Under the pieces are notes generated by a model that saw only the letters and a program-made list of their open reading frames with translations, was not told where the DNA came from and made no database searches. Below, piece after piece: positions 1-10,989 of a stretch of 64,000 bases of DNA. The stretch spans positions 82,687 to 146,686 of the forward strand of contig JAJEKV010000564.1 in the NCBI GenBank assembly GCA_021234155.1, read 5' to 3'. A program made the translations under genes and the position numbers. The stretch's first letter is position 1, and each line of letters begins with the position of its first letter. Source of the stretch: Isoetes taiwanensis. Its lineage: Eukaryota; Streptophyta; Lycopodiopsida; Isoetales; Isoetaceae.

Positions 1-2514
1 GAGAGTCCACACACCACCACATTGTGGCGTCGGCGGCTGCTCCTGCTTTGCTCGAGTCGAGGGGCAACATTAGTTGTCGGCGGTGATGCGTTGGTGGAGG
101 TGTGTGGGCTGCTCACGGCCGAGGCGGTAAGGTCTATGTAGTGTAGCTTGCTTTGAGAAAAATATTATTCTCGCATAGTTAAAACAAACCTTTCAAAAGC
201 AGGTCTAAATCTATGGGAAAGAGATACCCTTATGCAATTTAATGGAACCCCAAAGATTTCCAATTACGAATGCGGTATGTATTTCTTGTTGTAGCCTTGG
301 TGGCCTTGTAGCTACAAATGCTAATCGATTGATGTTAAATGGGGCGATCTTATCTCACTTGGGGCTGAGGCGAGAAGACTTATGCACGTGGAAAAAGAAA
401 AGAAACATAAAGAGTAGCTAAGACCGCGGACAATAAACAAAAATTATGCCAAAGGAATTAGTTACATGGTTTTGCAAAATGCATTTAATGCTTTGCAAAC
501 CAAAACACAATAAATCTACATGCTATAGACATGTACACAAGCTTCATTCAATGGCACTTTTAGGTCAACAATAAAGAGAAACTATAGTATACTTAGAAAA
601 AAAAAAACAATAAAACACACCACCTAGTCATGATTCATTCACTAAATATTATCTTATTCACAAGAACATGTACAAGGAAGCGTGTGCATACCCATGCATG
701 AAATTTTGAGTTTTGCCATATCATGGCCGGATGCTTTGCGGCCAAAAGATCATCGAGTCAAGAAGAAGGGAATTATCAACAAACCACGATCTATTTTCCC
801 ACTTTCTTCTCCCACCATTCTAAAATTTAAGATTTGCATCCATGGTATCAAACTTGTATAAACCAAAGGCATGGTTGGCGGCCTCCTCACCTTGACCAAA
901 CCAGCTGCGCCCCTCAACCAAACCTAAAAGGCACTTGCCATATAGTAGAAAGTCTAAACATTAAGAGAAGTTGAGGAGAGTCAATTATCGGTTACAATCA
1001 TAAAGAAAATGGAGGTGACTTGTCAAGGTGCTAATGCAAAGGCTGAAGGTGGCTGTTATGAAAGGGCTAATGTATGGCTCTAACTTATATAAAAAGTCAA
1101 TGGTAATGAGGCGACCACAAAAGGATAAACACAACAGAAGATGTGATGATTATCTTTGCAAACTATAAATCTCTAAATATCTCCATACCTTGTTATGAGA
1201 GAACCTATACACCTCCAACCAACCCATCATGTCATTGCTGCAATTATAGTATACATGCTATTTCCAAGTGCCAATCTGAACCCTCATTTCTTACATCCAG
1301 GGGCTCAACTAATGCTCAAGTAAAATAATCATACAAGTAACCTTTCACTACTAGCGGTATCAAATTGTATATGTGTTGAGGAGCATCAATCCTCCCTGCC
1401 ATCTTCATGCAAAGAGTACCCAATCAAGTATTAAATTCCATGTTGCAATACCTCATGTATGCATGGTATCAAAGATTCTAGCAACCCGGATGAAGGAATG
1501 CAACATTATAGCGGTGTCAAAGACTCTAGGAACCGGATGAAAGGTATGCAAAATAACCAGGTCTTCGGTCTCAAAATAACTGCGGTTATCATACTCCAAA
1601 TAAAGTTATTTTCTTGTCCTTAGAAGATGTCATCATAAGTATCCTTGTTTGTGGTGCATCCTTTTTGTCTCTTTACATACACCTTGTAACAAATAATAAT
1701 ATTCCAACATAAATCATTTGGCTTTGTCCATGCTTGAGCAATTTGTATGTGGCCTGATCGAGCATTCAACCTTGTAAGATACAAATACAACTTCTTCTTA
1801 AACATGCATTTAATCTTATCCCTTAGTATACATTACGCACAAAAAGGCGAACTATTGTTATTTGTTTCCCTACTTGAGTTGATGAGTATTTCGAGAAAAC
1901 CATGCGGGGAATAAAACATAAAAGCCTTACAATTCAAATGGTGATATTCAGAGGCTTTGAATGCAGGGCATATTTATACAACATAAACAGGAACAAAGAT
2001 GAAAAAGCCCTTGCTGTGAAAAAAATGATCTATCAGCACCCGATAAAAGCGAAAAAAAGGCATTGTACTTGACTTTGTCGACATTGATAAAAGGCCTTGT
2101 AGTTGACTTTGTCGATTCGATCCATCTATCCTCAAGCAAGGGTAAAAGGGCTATCTGGCGCCTTAGTGATGTACTTAAAAGTCATCACAGTCAAAGAAAA
2201 AGATGTCAAAGCAAAGACCAAACAATAATATGAGTCCAATAATATCATTTCTCTCCCTCAAGAACTCGGTTAAAGGCCTGTTGCTGACTCCTTAAAAACA
2301 TATAGTTTCTGCTCTGCCAATCTACCCTGATAGTTCCTCACATCTGAGCCTAAAGATCAAAGTTCTAGGTTGAAAATGGTACAACAATTCTAATGTGGAA
2401 GAAAACTCACAAAGGCCATTACTTATTTTCTTCTAATCAACAAGGCAAAATCTTGCACATGTGGATGCATCGATATAAAAATCATAATTAATTTAAGCCA
2501 AGCCAAGGACGTAC
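1..2514. other. Unassigned, mostly noncoding sequence
   Basis: No protein family is recognisable in either strand. Open frames here are short (up to 63 codons) and unrelated to each other. The sequence is AT-rich after a GC-rich first 130 bases. It contains a two-copy tandem repeat (listed separately) and a weak repeat of about 30 bases near 2060-2120, built around the words TTGACTTTGTCGA. If the minus-strand exon at 2515-2701 is real, its downstream exons would lie here, but I could not identify them. Confidence 0.5.
1465..1550. repeat. Two-copy tandem repeat, period 48 bp
   Basis: Two adjacent diverged copies begin with GGTATCAAAGATTCTAG and GGTGTCAAAGACTCTAG and continue with an ACCCGGATGAA-like block. 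It is a local duplication with no coding meaning that I can see. Confidence 0.7.
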
Positions 2515-2701
2515 CTGGTACACTATGAGAATACTGGTAACAAATGAAAGCTGAAGTGAGTCCGCCAATTAGTGCACCATGGTAGAAACTTGAGCCCCTT
2601 GCCTCATTAACTTTAGCTGTATGGAAGAAACATTTTTTTGTGTAAGCTTCCAACAATCCAAATCCACTGAAGATATCACCTTTAGAGAAAGAATCGGCCA
2701 T
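2515..2701 (-). CDS. Candidate first coding exon, unknown protein
   Basis: On the minus strand an ATG at 2701 in a strong context (GCCATGG) opens 62 uninterrupted codons. They end at a consensus splice donor CAG|GTACGT (exon end 2515), leaving a phase-1 overhang. The peptide starts MADSFSKGDIF and contains LEAYTKK, then a glycine-rich hydrophobic stretch (GALIGGLTSAF) that could enter a membrane. The same frame is also open upstream of this ATG for about 65 codons, but those are compositionally odd and phenylalanine-rich, so I prefer the internal start. I do not recognise the family. No acceptor and second exon could be fixed at lower coordinates. The good start context plus donor suggests a real or recently real exon, but chance is possible. 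Confidence 0.35.
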
Positions 2702-3046
2702 GGCTACAGACAAAAAAAAGAAAAAGAAAATGCAGAATGAGGATTTCGGGTTCACTGCAAACTTTACATGAACATGCAAGATGAATCGAAAAAAAAGAAG
2801 AGTCTTTTCAAGGAAAGATGACGAAAAGGGAACTGCTCTCACTCGCATGAAGAGATAGCGACATGACATTCCAGCATCATTATTTTCCAGCATCATTGCC
2901 GTAGAGAGCTCATGCTATAGCTGAAAATGATCCGGCAAAGTACGCGGAGGGATCATTTGGCTCTTGGAGATGTCAAGAGGGTCTTACTGCCGCGCCCGGG
3001 CAGTAAAAGGGGCATGAAAAATGGTAAATCCAAGGGATAAAATAAT

Positions 3047-3500
3047 TTAAATGAGAATGAGAATGATTTTTATAGATCCTTTGCTCAAGACCAATCGGCC
3101 TATGGGACCCATAAGAAGCGCAACAAACTTATTCTTTATGCGGGTTAAAACCCCCCCAGAAGGGTTTTCGAGGAAAAAGCGTGGCGATAATAAGAATGTT
3201 GTCAAAGCTATACAAGTATACATCAATGTATATATACATGTCAAGTGTGTGCCGAGGACATAGCTGATCTCGCATGTCCATAACCTCGAAGGTATGATCC
3301 CAACACCCATGCGGATGTTATGCTCAATGTCACATGTAGCGGCTGGCGGGCGACCAAGCTTCGACATAAGCAGCGTCGAATTTGATCATATCTTTGGGCA
3401 ACTTTGAAGGGTATGAGATTCATCCTCAATGACTCCCATTTGGCGGCATTGGCGGATCCTGTCTGGCGTGGCTCACCAATCCATCTGCCCATCTCAATTC
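3047..3500 (-). mobile_element. 5'-truncated RTE-like LINE, 3' end
   Basis: On the minus strand this is the 3' part of the LINE family also seen at 24.4-26.8 kb. The shared order is a decayed ORF tail (3241-3500), a hairpin AAAACCC...GGGTTTT (3147-3168), then a CCCATAGGCCGATTGG box and a tail of ATTCTC repeats running into AAATTATTTTA. The ORF part aligns by eye with 24,640-24,860, with shared words around GGTATGATCCCAAC and TTCATCCTCAATG. Everything upstream (RT and endonuclease) is missing, as expected for 5' truncation during target-primed reverse transcription. No target duplication was identified. Confidence 0.7.
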
Positions 3501-3583
3501 AAAGATGATGTGCCCTTTTGTCGATGCGAATGGAGGCAATGAGTCTGCGCCCTTTCATGGGCAAGTGGGTGCAGGTAGCACAG

Positions 3584-3785
3584 GACTATCCTAAGCGGAT
3601 ACAACACAAATGAAGAGAATAGACAATAAGGAAAATAAGGCTACATATCTTGTTGCTATTTGGATATGAAGGGACAAGATCTTTGCCTGAGACTATCCTA
3701 AATAGATACAACCTGAGGAAGAGAATAGACAATAAGGAAAATAAGGCTACATATCTTGTTGCTTCATTATTTGGATCTTGAAGAA
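3584..3785. repeat. Two-copy tandem repeat, period 107 bp
   Basis: Copies start at 3584 and 3691 with GACTATCCTAA. Both contain an identical core (GAGAATAGACAATAAGGAAA and the following bases up to CTTGTTGCT). The copies differ by a few substitutions and small indels. No gene is involved. Confidence 0.8.
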
Positions 3786-5949
3786 ATATTTTGGCTTGCT
3801 CTGTAGAATTTCAAAGGAGAGGGAAGATCAAGAAATGCTAGATTTTCTGGAACCCGCTTCAACTAATATCAAGCCTCCTTTCAAAAGCGAAATATAAAGC
3901 TTTAGCAACCACAAACCCGCATCTTCAAACATAAATTCAAATGCAAAAAGCCAAAACTCAAGGGGGTTCACCTTGAAATCCATTATGAACCATCACGGGT
4001 TATAAGAAATGGGTTATTTTTGGAGAGCTTTTCGTAGAAAAATATATGGAAAGGGGTGGTTTTAATCACATTTTGCAATATTTTTAAGTGCGTATATTTT
4101 CGATATGGGTATTTTTTAGTTCCTTTGGACCCGTATACTATGGGTTTTCTTGCTACCCTAATAATGCCTTGAGATGGCATGTCCATATTGTATATAGGTG
4201 AATCCAGGGGCCAACTGGCGAGGGGAAAGGATCCGACCTCCATTGCCTAATAGGATGCGGACTACCTTTTACCGACAACATCGTCCCTTTTTTCCTTTTC
4301 TTACGTTTTGCGAGAATCCGATTGCCCATCAGGCATTAGTAACTCCATGCCAATCAGAGAAGTAGCATGCCCAAGTAGTTGTTTTCTATAAACCATATCG
4401 TGGGGCACAAACCCTATGCAAATATAAGACAATGGCTGCAAACTTGAGCGGACCTACCTCATAGCTTGCACCACGAGAATCAAACATGGTATATTTACCC
4501 AACAAATCCGGCCGCACAACAATTGTATTTTTCCATTCTTTCGATCGTTATCGGGCAACCTTTGCGACCTTGCTATAGCGACTACTTGGATCAGGAAAGC
4601 TGGATTGTCCCGATTGCATGTCTTCTTTTCAAACCTTGCCTTGTCAAATTCTTTGCGACTTAACATCCACGAATCGACTAAGTGTGGATGAATTGGATGA
4701 GCATCGGATGTGAGATTGACTATTTCCCATATCTCGGTAGTGCCCGGCTTGGGTATCTTAGTAGCGGGGATCCATAAAAGTGAGGTTGTTGATTACGATT
4801 GTAGTCACTTCATCGTAGCATCATATATTTCACGGAGAATGTGCTGCTTGGACTTTGATTGCAATGTCTTGCAACATAGCTATCACGGTCCAAAGCTGTT
4901 TGGAAATCAATGGAGCTTTAAAGATGCGACTTTAGATTTAGTTTGCAATAACTTTCGAATTTCATGGCAGCGATTCGCGGTGCCCTTCTCTTTGGATTAT
5001 GCAAGCCTGGAAATGGGCGTTAGCGAATTTATCAAAACAATTTCGATTGCCAACAACAAGTGTAGAGAAATCTCACCACATCGCTCTTTCACTGGAGCTA
5101 AAGTAATTGTAGAAGCGGTTAGAGTTTGGGAAAGAGCCACCATCGTAGCAATTTTGGTGACAATTAGTGCGAAATTCTTTGAAAGAAAGTGTGAAGAATT
5201 TGGCATTAGCACCATTGAGAATCGAAAGCGATACCGAACCAGGCTAGACATCAAGATAGGGCTAAATCTTGCCATTTACTAACAATGTATCACCAAAATT
5301 CTCGGGACACCATGAATAGTGTTGCGATGGACTAAGTCCTACTCTTGGAAAATTCAGAGATCCATCACGCAAAAAATTGCTTATCTTGAATGACCAAAGG
5401 AATATGAAATGACATCGGGGAGATTGGACTTTGTTCTTCCTTGGAAGTTAGCACATATAAAGCGACTAGACCTGCATATACATTCAATCTTGTTCTTCCC
5501 TTGACATGATCATCATGGTACCATAATAATGTAGGAAATTAGCATTCAAATATACATATGTAATGGTTGTGTATGCGGACCCGATTACGTCTGTTGCTAT
5601 AAACCATGCATATGGATTTCCATCGAGAAAATGGAGCCACTTCTCCGCCATGCAAATGGGTTCTTACTATTGGCACTCCATCACTTGGATTAGCTAAGTT
5701 TTAAGGTGGAGTCTACAAGTAAAATATGTGAATATTATGACAAAATATGTGTTGCAAGTCTTAGCGGTCGCGACCCTCCTGCCGCTAGACATTCCTATTT
5801 GCATGCGGGTCCAATACTACGTTTCTACACATTTTATTTATTATAAAGTTTCTTATTAGAGAACCACCATTTAATTACACTTAATTAACTATATGGATGC
5901 AAGACTAATATCCGGCATAGGAAGATGATGTTTCTTCCATCTTGGCGTG
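3786..5949. other. Unassigned region with a 190-codon open frame
   Basis: The longest frame is on the plus strand at 4710-5282 (190 codons, starting [11 protein letters not shown]). The minus strand is also open at 4997-5275. I recognise no motif in either frame. An ORF of this length is expected about once by chance in a window of this size, so I do not call a gene. The stretch 5300-5949 could hold the remains of the 3' LTR of gypsy copy A, but I found no clear LTR ends. Confidence 0.4.
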
Positions 5950-6189
5950 GAGACAACCCTATCATGCCTAAGATGATCACTCATGACTATATCTTTTGTG
6001 CCCCTTGGCATGAAGGATGGCGTCCTTCCCATATTAGGCATTGACTAGAGGTGCTTTCCTATCAATCATGAACTCAATGACCTCTTACCTCTCAATTTCG
6101 TCTACTTCCATGGTGGCGGGGTAGACTTCTTAATCTACCTCGCACTCACCTATCGATTCGATTGTCGACTACGCCGGTAACAAGTCGAC

Positions 6190-7430
6190 CCTTGCATTAC
6201 TCCATAAATTGGGGGTGCTTTGCTTCTTCAAATTTGATTGTAGTACCCACATAACATCTTCCGGTTAAGTCGTCCATTTCACTAGGTATTGGAGAAATTG
6301 GGATCTTCTTGTTTTCTTGTAGGACATGTCAAGAAGAACCTGCGGGACGATCTCGAGTTGGTCTTAGTCATATCCAATAACTCTGTTGTCTCAATACTTC
6401 CCTCTGTATTAGGGTGTGCCTCTTCGGGGAGACTTACATGGAAGACCCTATGGATTTTGAGATATCTTTGGCAGATCCAACTTGTAGGATTAGTTACTTA
6501 CTCTTTTGGTTATCTGAGCATTGAGCCCATCATGGAGCAAGTTTCTTGCAATTCTTGCCGATGTGGAGCTTCGTTTGCTTGACTTTGATCTTCAGCCACA
6601 CATTGTCCCCTATTTGGAAAGCTCTTCGCATTACGTGCTTATTGGCTACACTCTTACGCGGCTTCTTGCTGCTAGAAGATATCCTCTTACTTCTTCCACC
6701 AATTGTTATTTGTCGGCTAGCATCTCTGGGATACTTCTAGCTTGAACACGGGATTATGCCAAGTAATGCGGGGTTAAGCATTGGTAGCCGTAGTTGATCA
6801 TGAATGGCGACATTTGAGGCGACTCTTGCTTGGTGATATTGTATGCAAACTCCACCAAGTGAATGTATCATCCACTTTGATTGCTTGTTCGGGGGCCGCA
6901 ATTCCTCGACATGTCTTCAAGTATATCGATTAAATGCGGCTCCATCGCCCATCAAGCGAGGATGATATCGGGTGCTCGCCGACAACTTCATGCGGATGGT
7001 GGTGAAGAGATCTTGCCAAAATGCACTCACAAACTTGAATCCCTATCAAAGATTATCTCCCTTGGCATCCCATGGAGTCGAAGATTTTTGTGAACAACCG
7101 CCATATCAGGTGGTCTGCATGGCACAAAATCGCCATTTTTTGACAACTTGTCCACTACTACCATTAAGGCATCCTTGTCCCTTATGATTCTTGGGAGCCC
7201 TATTATGAAGTCTATGCTTATTACTTCCCATTTGGCACTGGCAATAGTTCCAACACTCCTGGAATTCGAAGTTGCTCTGCCTTCGTCTGCTGACATAGCT
7301 AACATTCCCGAATGTACTGGGCTATCTACTTCTTCATGCTGGGTCAATAGTAGCTACTTCTTATCTTGAAGTAGGTTTTCATGAAACTTGCATGGCCGGC
7401 AATTGGGCTATTGTATGTATCATAGAGTAT
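6190..7430 (-). pseudogene. Integrase and chromodomain of gypsy copy A
   Basis: The integrase core is visible at 7027-7347 on the minus strand, with AKWEVISIDFIIGLPR (the first catalytic Asp) followed by VVDKLSK and LRLHGMPREII. The region leading to the second catalytic Asp is damaged. The chromodomain follows at about 6270-6450, where QFLQYLVKW is readable (6274-6300), preceded by a VP..LLD-like segment. In this family the chromodomain guides integration to histone-marked chromatin. Several frameshifts break the frame, so this is a remnant. Confidence 0.8.
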
Positions 7431-7639
7431 TAACCTCGACTCGGATGACTACGGTACATACAATTTATTCTTATGGTACAATAGGTTGCCTTCCTTCTTA
7501 AAATGACTTGAAGGTTTCCCTCTCTTCGTCCGTTCTTGCCTCCTTAGAAAGGCTTGCCCATGTTTCCTTGAAGTCTCGGTTTGTTAGCAACGTTTCTTCT
7601 ATCTTCTTGCCAAACTCACTGGTGAGTATTGATATGGCA

Positions 7640-8760
7640 TTGCAATGGACTCTACCGTCGTCAAGGGGTGCCTTGAGGCGCGTTACATAACCACATTGAG
7701 CTTGCCTGGCTTGTACACGATGTAAAATCGTACTCCTCCAAGAACTCCATCCATTTCCTTTGTCTCAAGTTGAGATGTGTTTGGGTGAAGACATACTGTA
7801 GACTTTGATGGTCCATATCTAATTGGAACTTCCTTCCCAGTAGATAATGCCTCCATATTCTCAATGCTCTCACCATTGCTAGCAACTCCTAATTGGGTTG
7901 GGTAATGCATTTCGACATCGTTCATCTTCCTTGAATCATCACGCTACCACCCTCTTCTCGCATCAAAGGCACATCTGTTGCAATCTTGCTAGCATTGGTT
8001 GCCACCAACTTATCTTTCTCTTGATGGGCAATAAAATTAAGGCGGTCGTTATTCCTTCAATGTCTCAAATGTTGCATGGGCCTTCCTTTGCCAATGGCTT
8101 CGTAATCTTTTTATCTTCTCGGCTTTGGTGAGGTCGGTTAGCGGTGCTACTACTTTTGCAAAGTTCACGGCCAATTTTACGTAATACCTAGCGGTAGGAA
8201 GCTCCTTACTTCATGGATATTCTTGGTCTTTGGCCAATCAATTACCTCTTCAATCTTTCGCGGGGATCGGTGGAAATCCCTTCCGTTGTGATCACATGCC
8301 CCAAGTACTCTACTCTTTACATGGCGAAGTGACACTTGAATAGCTTCGCATAAAGCTGATGCCTCCTCAACTTTTCAAGTACTTTCCTCAAGTGTTGGGC
8401 ATGCTCCTCTAAGGATTTACTGTAGACTAGAATATCATCAAAGAAAACTATGATGAATGGGTCTAGAAACTCACGGAAAACATCATTCATGAGCCTCATG
8501 AATGTTGTTGGGTGGACAACAACAAATGGCATCATTGTGAACTCATAATGGCTATATCTCGTCCTGAATGCAGTCTTATGGATGTCTCCTTCCTTGATTC
8601 TGATCTGGTGATAGCCTGACCTCAAGTCTATCTTGGAGAAAACCTTCGCTCCCTGCAGCTGATCCATCAAATCATTTGATCGAGGTAGCGCATACTAGTT
8701 CTTGATGGTGTGCTTGTTCAATTGACGATAGTCAATGCACATTATAAGACTTCCATCTTT
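7640..8760 (-). pseudogene. Reverse transcriptase and RNase H of gypsy copy A
   Basis: The RT is best preserved at 8317-8670 (117 codons). It has the [13 protein letters not shown] block and the catalytic loop in the form FFDDILVYS, a common gypsy variant of the YxDD box. Upstream, near 8700-8750, a decayed [13 protein letters not shown] block can be read. The Ty3-type RNase H follows at 7661-7925 with WRHYLLGRKFQLDMDHQSLQ. The two domains sit in their usual order but in different frames, so the polyprotein is broken. Confidence 0.88.
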
Positions 8761-9018
8761 CTTCTTGACAAAAAAGGATTGAATTTCCAAATGGAGGCGC
8801 TAAGTCTTATAAACCCTAGGTCTAGCAACTCCTACAATTGCTTCTTCAATTCTATCAACTCCACGAGGGTGACATTACGTAGGGTGCCTTACTTGTTGGC
8901 TTTGTTCTTAGCTCATTTCACTTTCGACTCCCACAGCAAGGTGGAAGTTGCTTGATCTCATCTGGGAATAAATCATGGAATTCCTTCACTAGCTTGGTTA
9001 TTGGCTTTGGCAACTTGC

Positions 9019-10295
9019 TTAATGCTTTGGCCTCCTTGTCTTCCTCTGTTTTGGCTCCTCAACTTTGAGCTTAAAGACATAGGCCACTTGCTCCTTCTTT
9101 ATGCATCTAAGTAACTTCTTACTAGACATGTATTGCATGATTGGGATGACCTCTTTATCTGTTATCTCAATGATTTTGCCATCTAGCGTCGTTAAGGTGA
9201 CTTTCCGCTTCCCACAGTCAATCACGGCTCCAGCCGGACAAGGTATTCCATGCCTATGATCAAGTCATATTTGTCGATATTCATCACTTCCGCTCCCATT
9301 CGGCGTTGATACCTGGCAAGTCTATGTCAAAGTTGATCCTTTTTCCTGCTGTGTGTCGGATTGCCCCACTTGCCAACACAACCGGCCTAGGTTTGGACTT
9401 CAAAGGCTTCAGCTTCAACATCTCTACCATCCTTGGCAAAGCAAAATTATGGCTGCTCAGGTGTCTATCAACACTACGAAGGACTTGGCTTTGACTTTTT
9501 CAATCATCGAGATGATGTATTGACTCTCGGCATTCTCTGAGTCAATGGCAGCAAAGATGTGGCACTCACTCTGGATGTAGTCGCAAGCATCTTCTTCATC
9601 GATCTCGGGGGGTGTCTCCCATCCTCCTAGGTCTACTAGCGCCGCATTCATCACAAAGGGGCAGTTGTGTGTTCGATGTCCTGGCTAGAAGCATCAGAAG
9701 TACAACTGCTTTTCAATACATTCTTGCCCCTTCTCCTTCGGAATGGATTGCAAAAGCGCTTCATTATTGCCGGAGTAGTTTGAACTACCCACTTGCTCTT
9801 TGTCCCTGAAGCTAACCTGCTTGCCAAAATTTGCATTCCCTTGCTTTCTATAGTTTGCATTGTACTGAGGTCTAGCAGCTATCAGACTTGTTGCTCTTGG
9901 GCTATAGCTTTCTATAGCTTTCCCTTTGTCTGATAATGCTTGCATACGTCCACTACCTTAGGGACTGTTCCTTATAAGCTCCACGGACCTTAAGCTGCTT
10001 CTAACACTATGCAGGGGTTTATAACTCTCATAAGCTTCTCGATCTCCTGGTTCAAGCCTTCAATATACCCCTCTTGCATGTCGCCGTTCAACTTTGGCAC
10101 ATAGAGCCTCGACCCTCATAAATTCTTTGGTGTACTTTTTGCCGTTTTATTGTCTTGCTCTAACACATAAAAGCTGTTTGCATCATATGGCACTTGTGTT
10201 CCCTCGGCACATCTCTTCAGAATGTTTAAGGAACTTAGCGGTCGGTTACAAACAATTTGGGGTGCTTCGGGGTGCACCTAATGTAAAGTCTATAT
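9019..10295 (-). pseudogene. Gag C-terminus, CCHC knuckle and protease of copy A
   Basis: The gag remnant at about 9990-10,290 reads EGYIEGLNQEIEKLMRVI, the equivalent of the gag end in copy B. The CCHC knuckle near 9660-9700 keeps GHRTHNC but its first Cys reads Tyr and two stops interrupt it. The protease active site near 9440-9490 reads FVVLIDT and is then frameshifted, where copy B keeps DTGSTHNF. The protease-RT linker is open at 9019-9225. The N-terminal half of gag is absent. Confidence 0.75.
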
Positions 10296-10989
10296 GGTAT
10301 ATGCATGCATAGGGTTACAAGAAACTACCCCTTATCACGGAAAGTTCTTAAGAAAATATACCTCATATTTTCACATACCCTACCATATTTCTTTTAATAT
10401 ATATATGGAATTCAAGCAAGAAAAATACCTCCTCCCATATATGGGTACGGTTTTGGCCCAAAAAAAAAAACCCTTCAGGTACACTCACATGTTTTTCTGG
10501 GTTTTCAGAGTGCACCCAAGGTGGGTTGAAACAAAACCTCGTTGTCGAAGAGGACAAAGGAATTTTGTTGAAAGAAAGGGAAAATTGTAGGATCTTGAGC
10601 AAGAACTAACAGATGCATCCAAGGCGGGTAATTTGGCTTCATGTCATATAATTTGTAGTTTTGTGGTTAACACTCTTCCTTAGCTGTTTGCATTGTACCG
10701 TTCTTTTCTTCCTTAAACTTCGGTTGGGGTTCTGATGGTGAAACTTTGATCGGCGATATCTCTCTTATCCCCGGTGTGATTTTGGAATTGCTTAGGCTCC
10801 TTGGAAAGCTTGTTCGAGCTCTTTCCGGAGGTATAGCATAAGCTATCTTGCATGTGGTTTGTTGCTGCAAACAACTGATTTCCAGACTGGTTGGGATGTC
10901 ATGGCCCCGCCGGTGGGGTGATGGGGATCGATTGAGCCTCATGGCTTGGGGCTGAAGCCAAAGGAGATGGCGAGGAGGAAGAATCCTCC
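10296..10989. other. Junction region between gypsy copy A and the L1 element
   Basis: No family is recognisable. It includes an A-run at about 10,460-10,470. The 5' edge of the downstream LINE probably lies within or just after this stretch, but I could not place it. Confidence 0.4.

Larger units (their letters stand above)
5950..10295 (-). mobile_element. Degenerate Ty3/gypsy chromovirus (copy A)
   Basis: Read on the minus strand, the order is gag end, CCHC knuckle, protease, RT, RNase H, integrase, chromodomain, which is the standard chromovirus order. The 3' untranslated part shares the 15-mer CCTATCATGCCTAAG at about 5962 with copy B at about 29,770, so the two copies belong to related elements. 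The 5' LTR and most of gag are missing: similarity stops near 10,295. Stops and frameshifts are frequent, so this copy cannot move by itself. No flanking LTR or target duplication was found. Confidence 0.85.

Noticed and set aside
5300-5949. 3' LTR of gypsy copy A
   Set aside because: No polypurine tract followed by TG, and no second copy of the sequence in the window.
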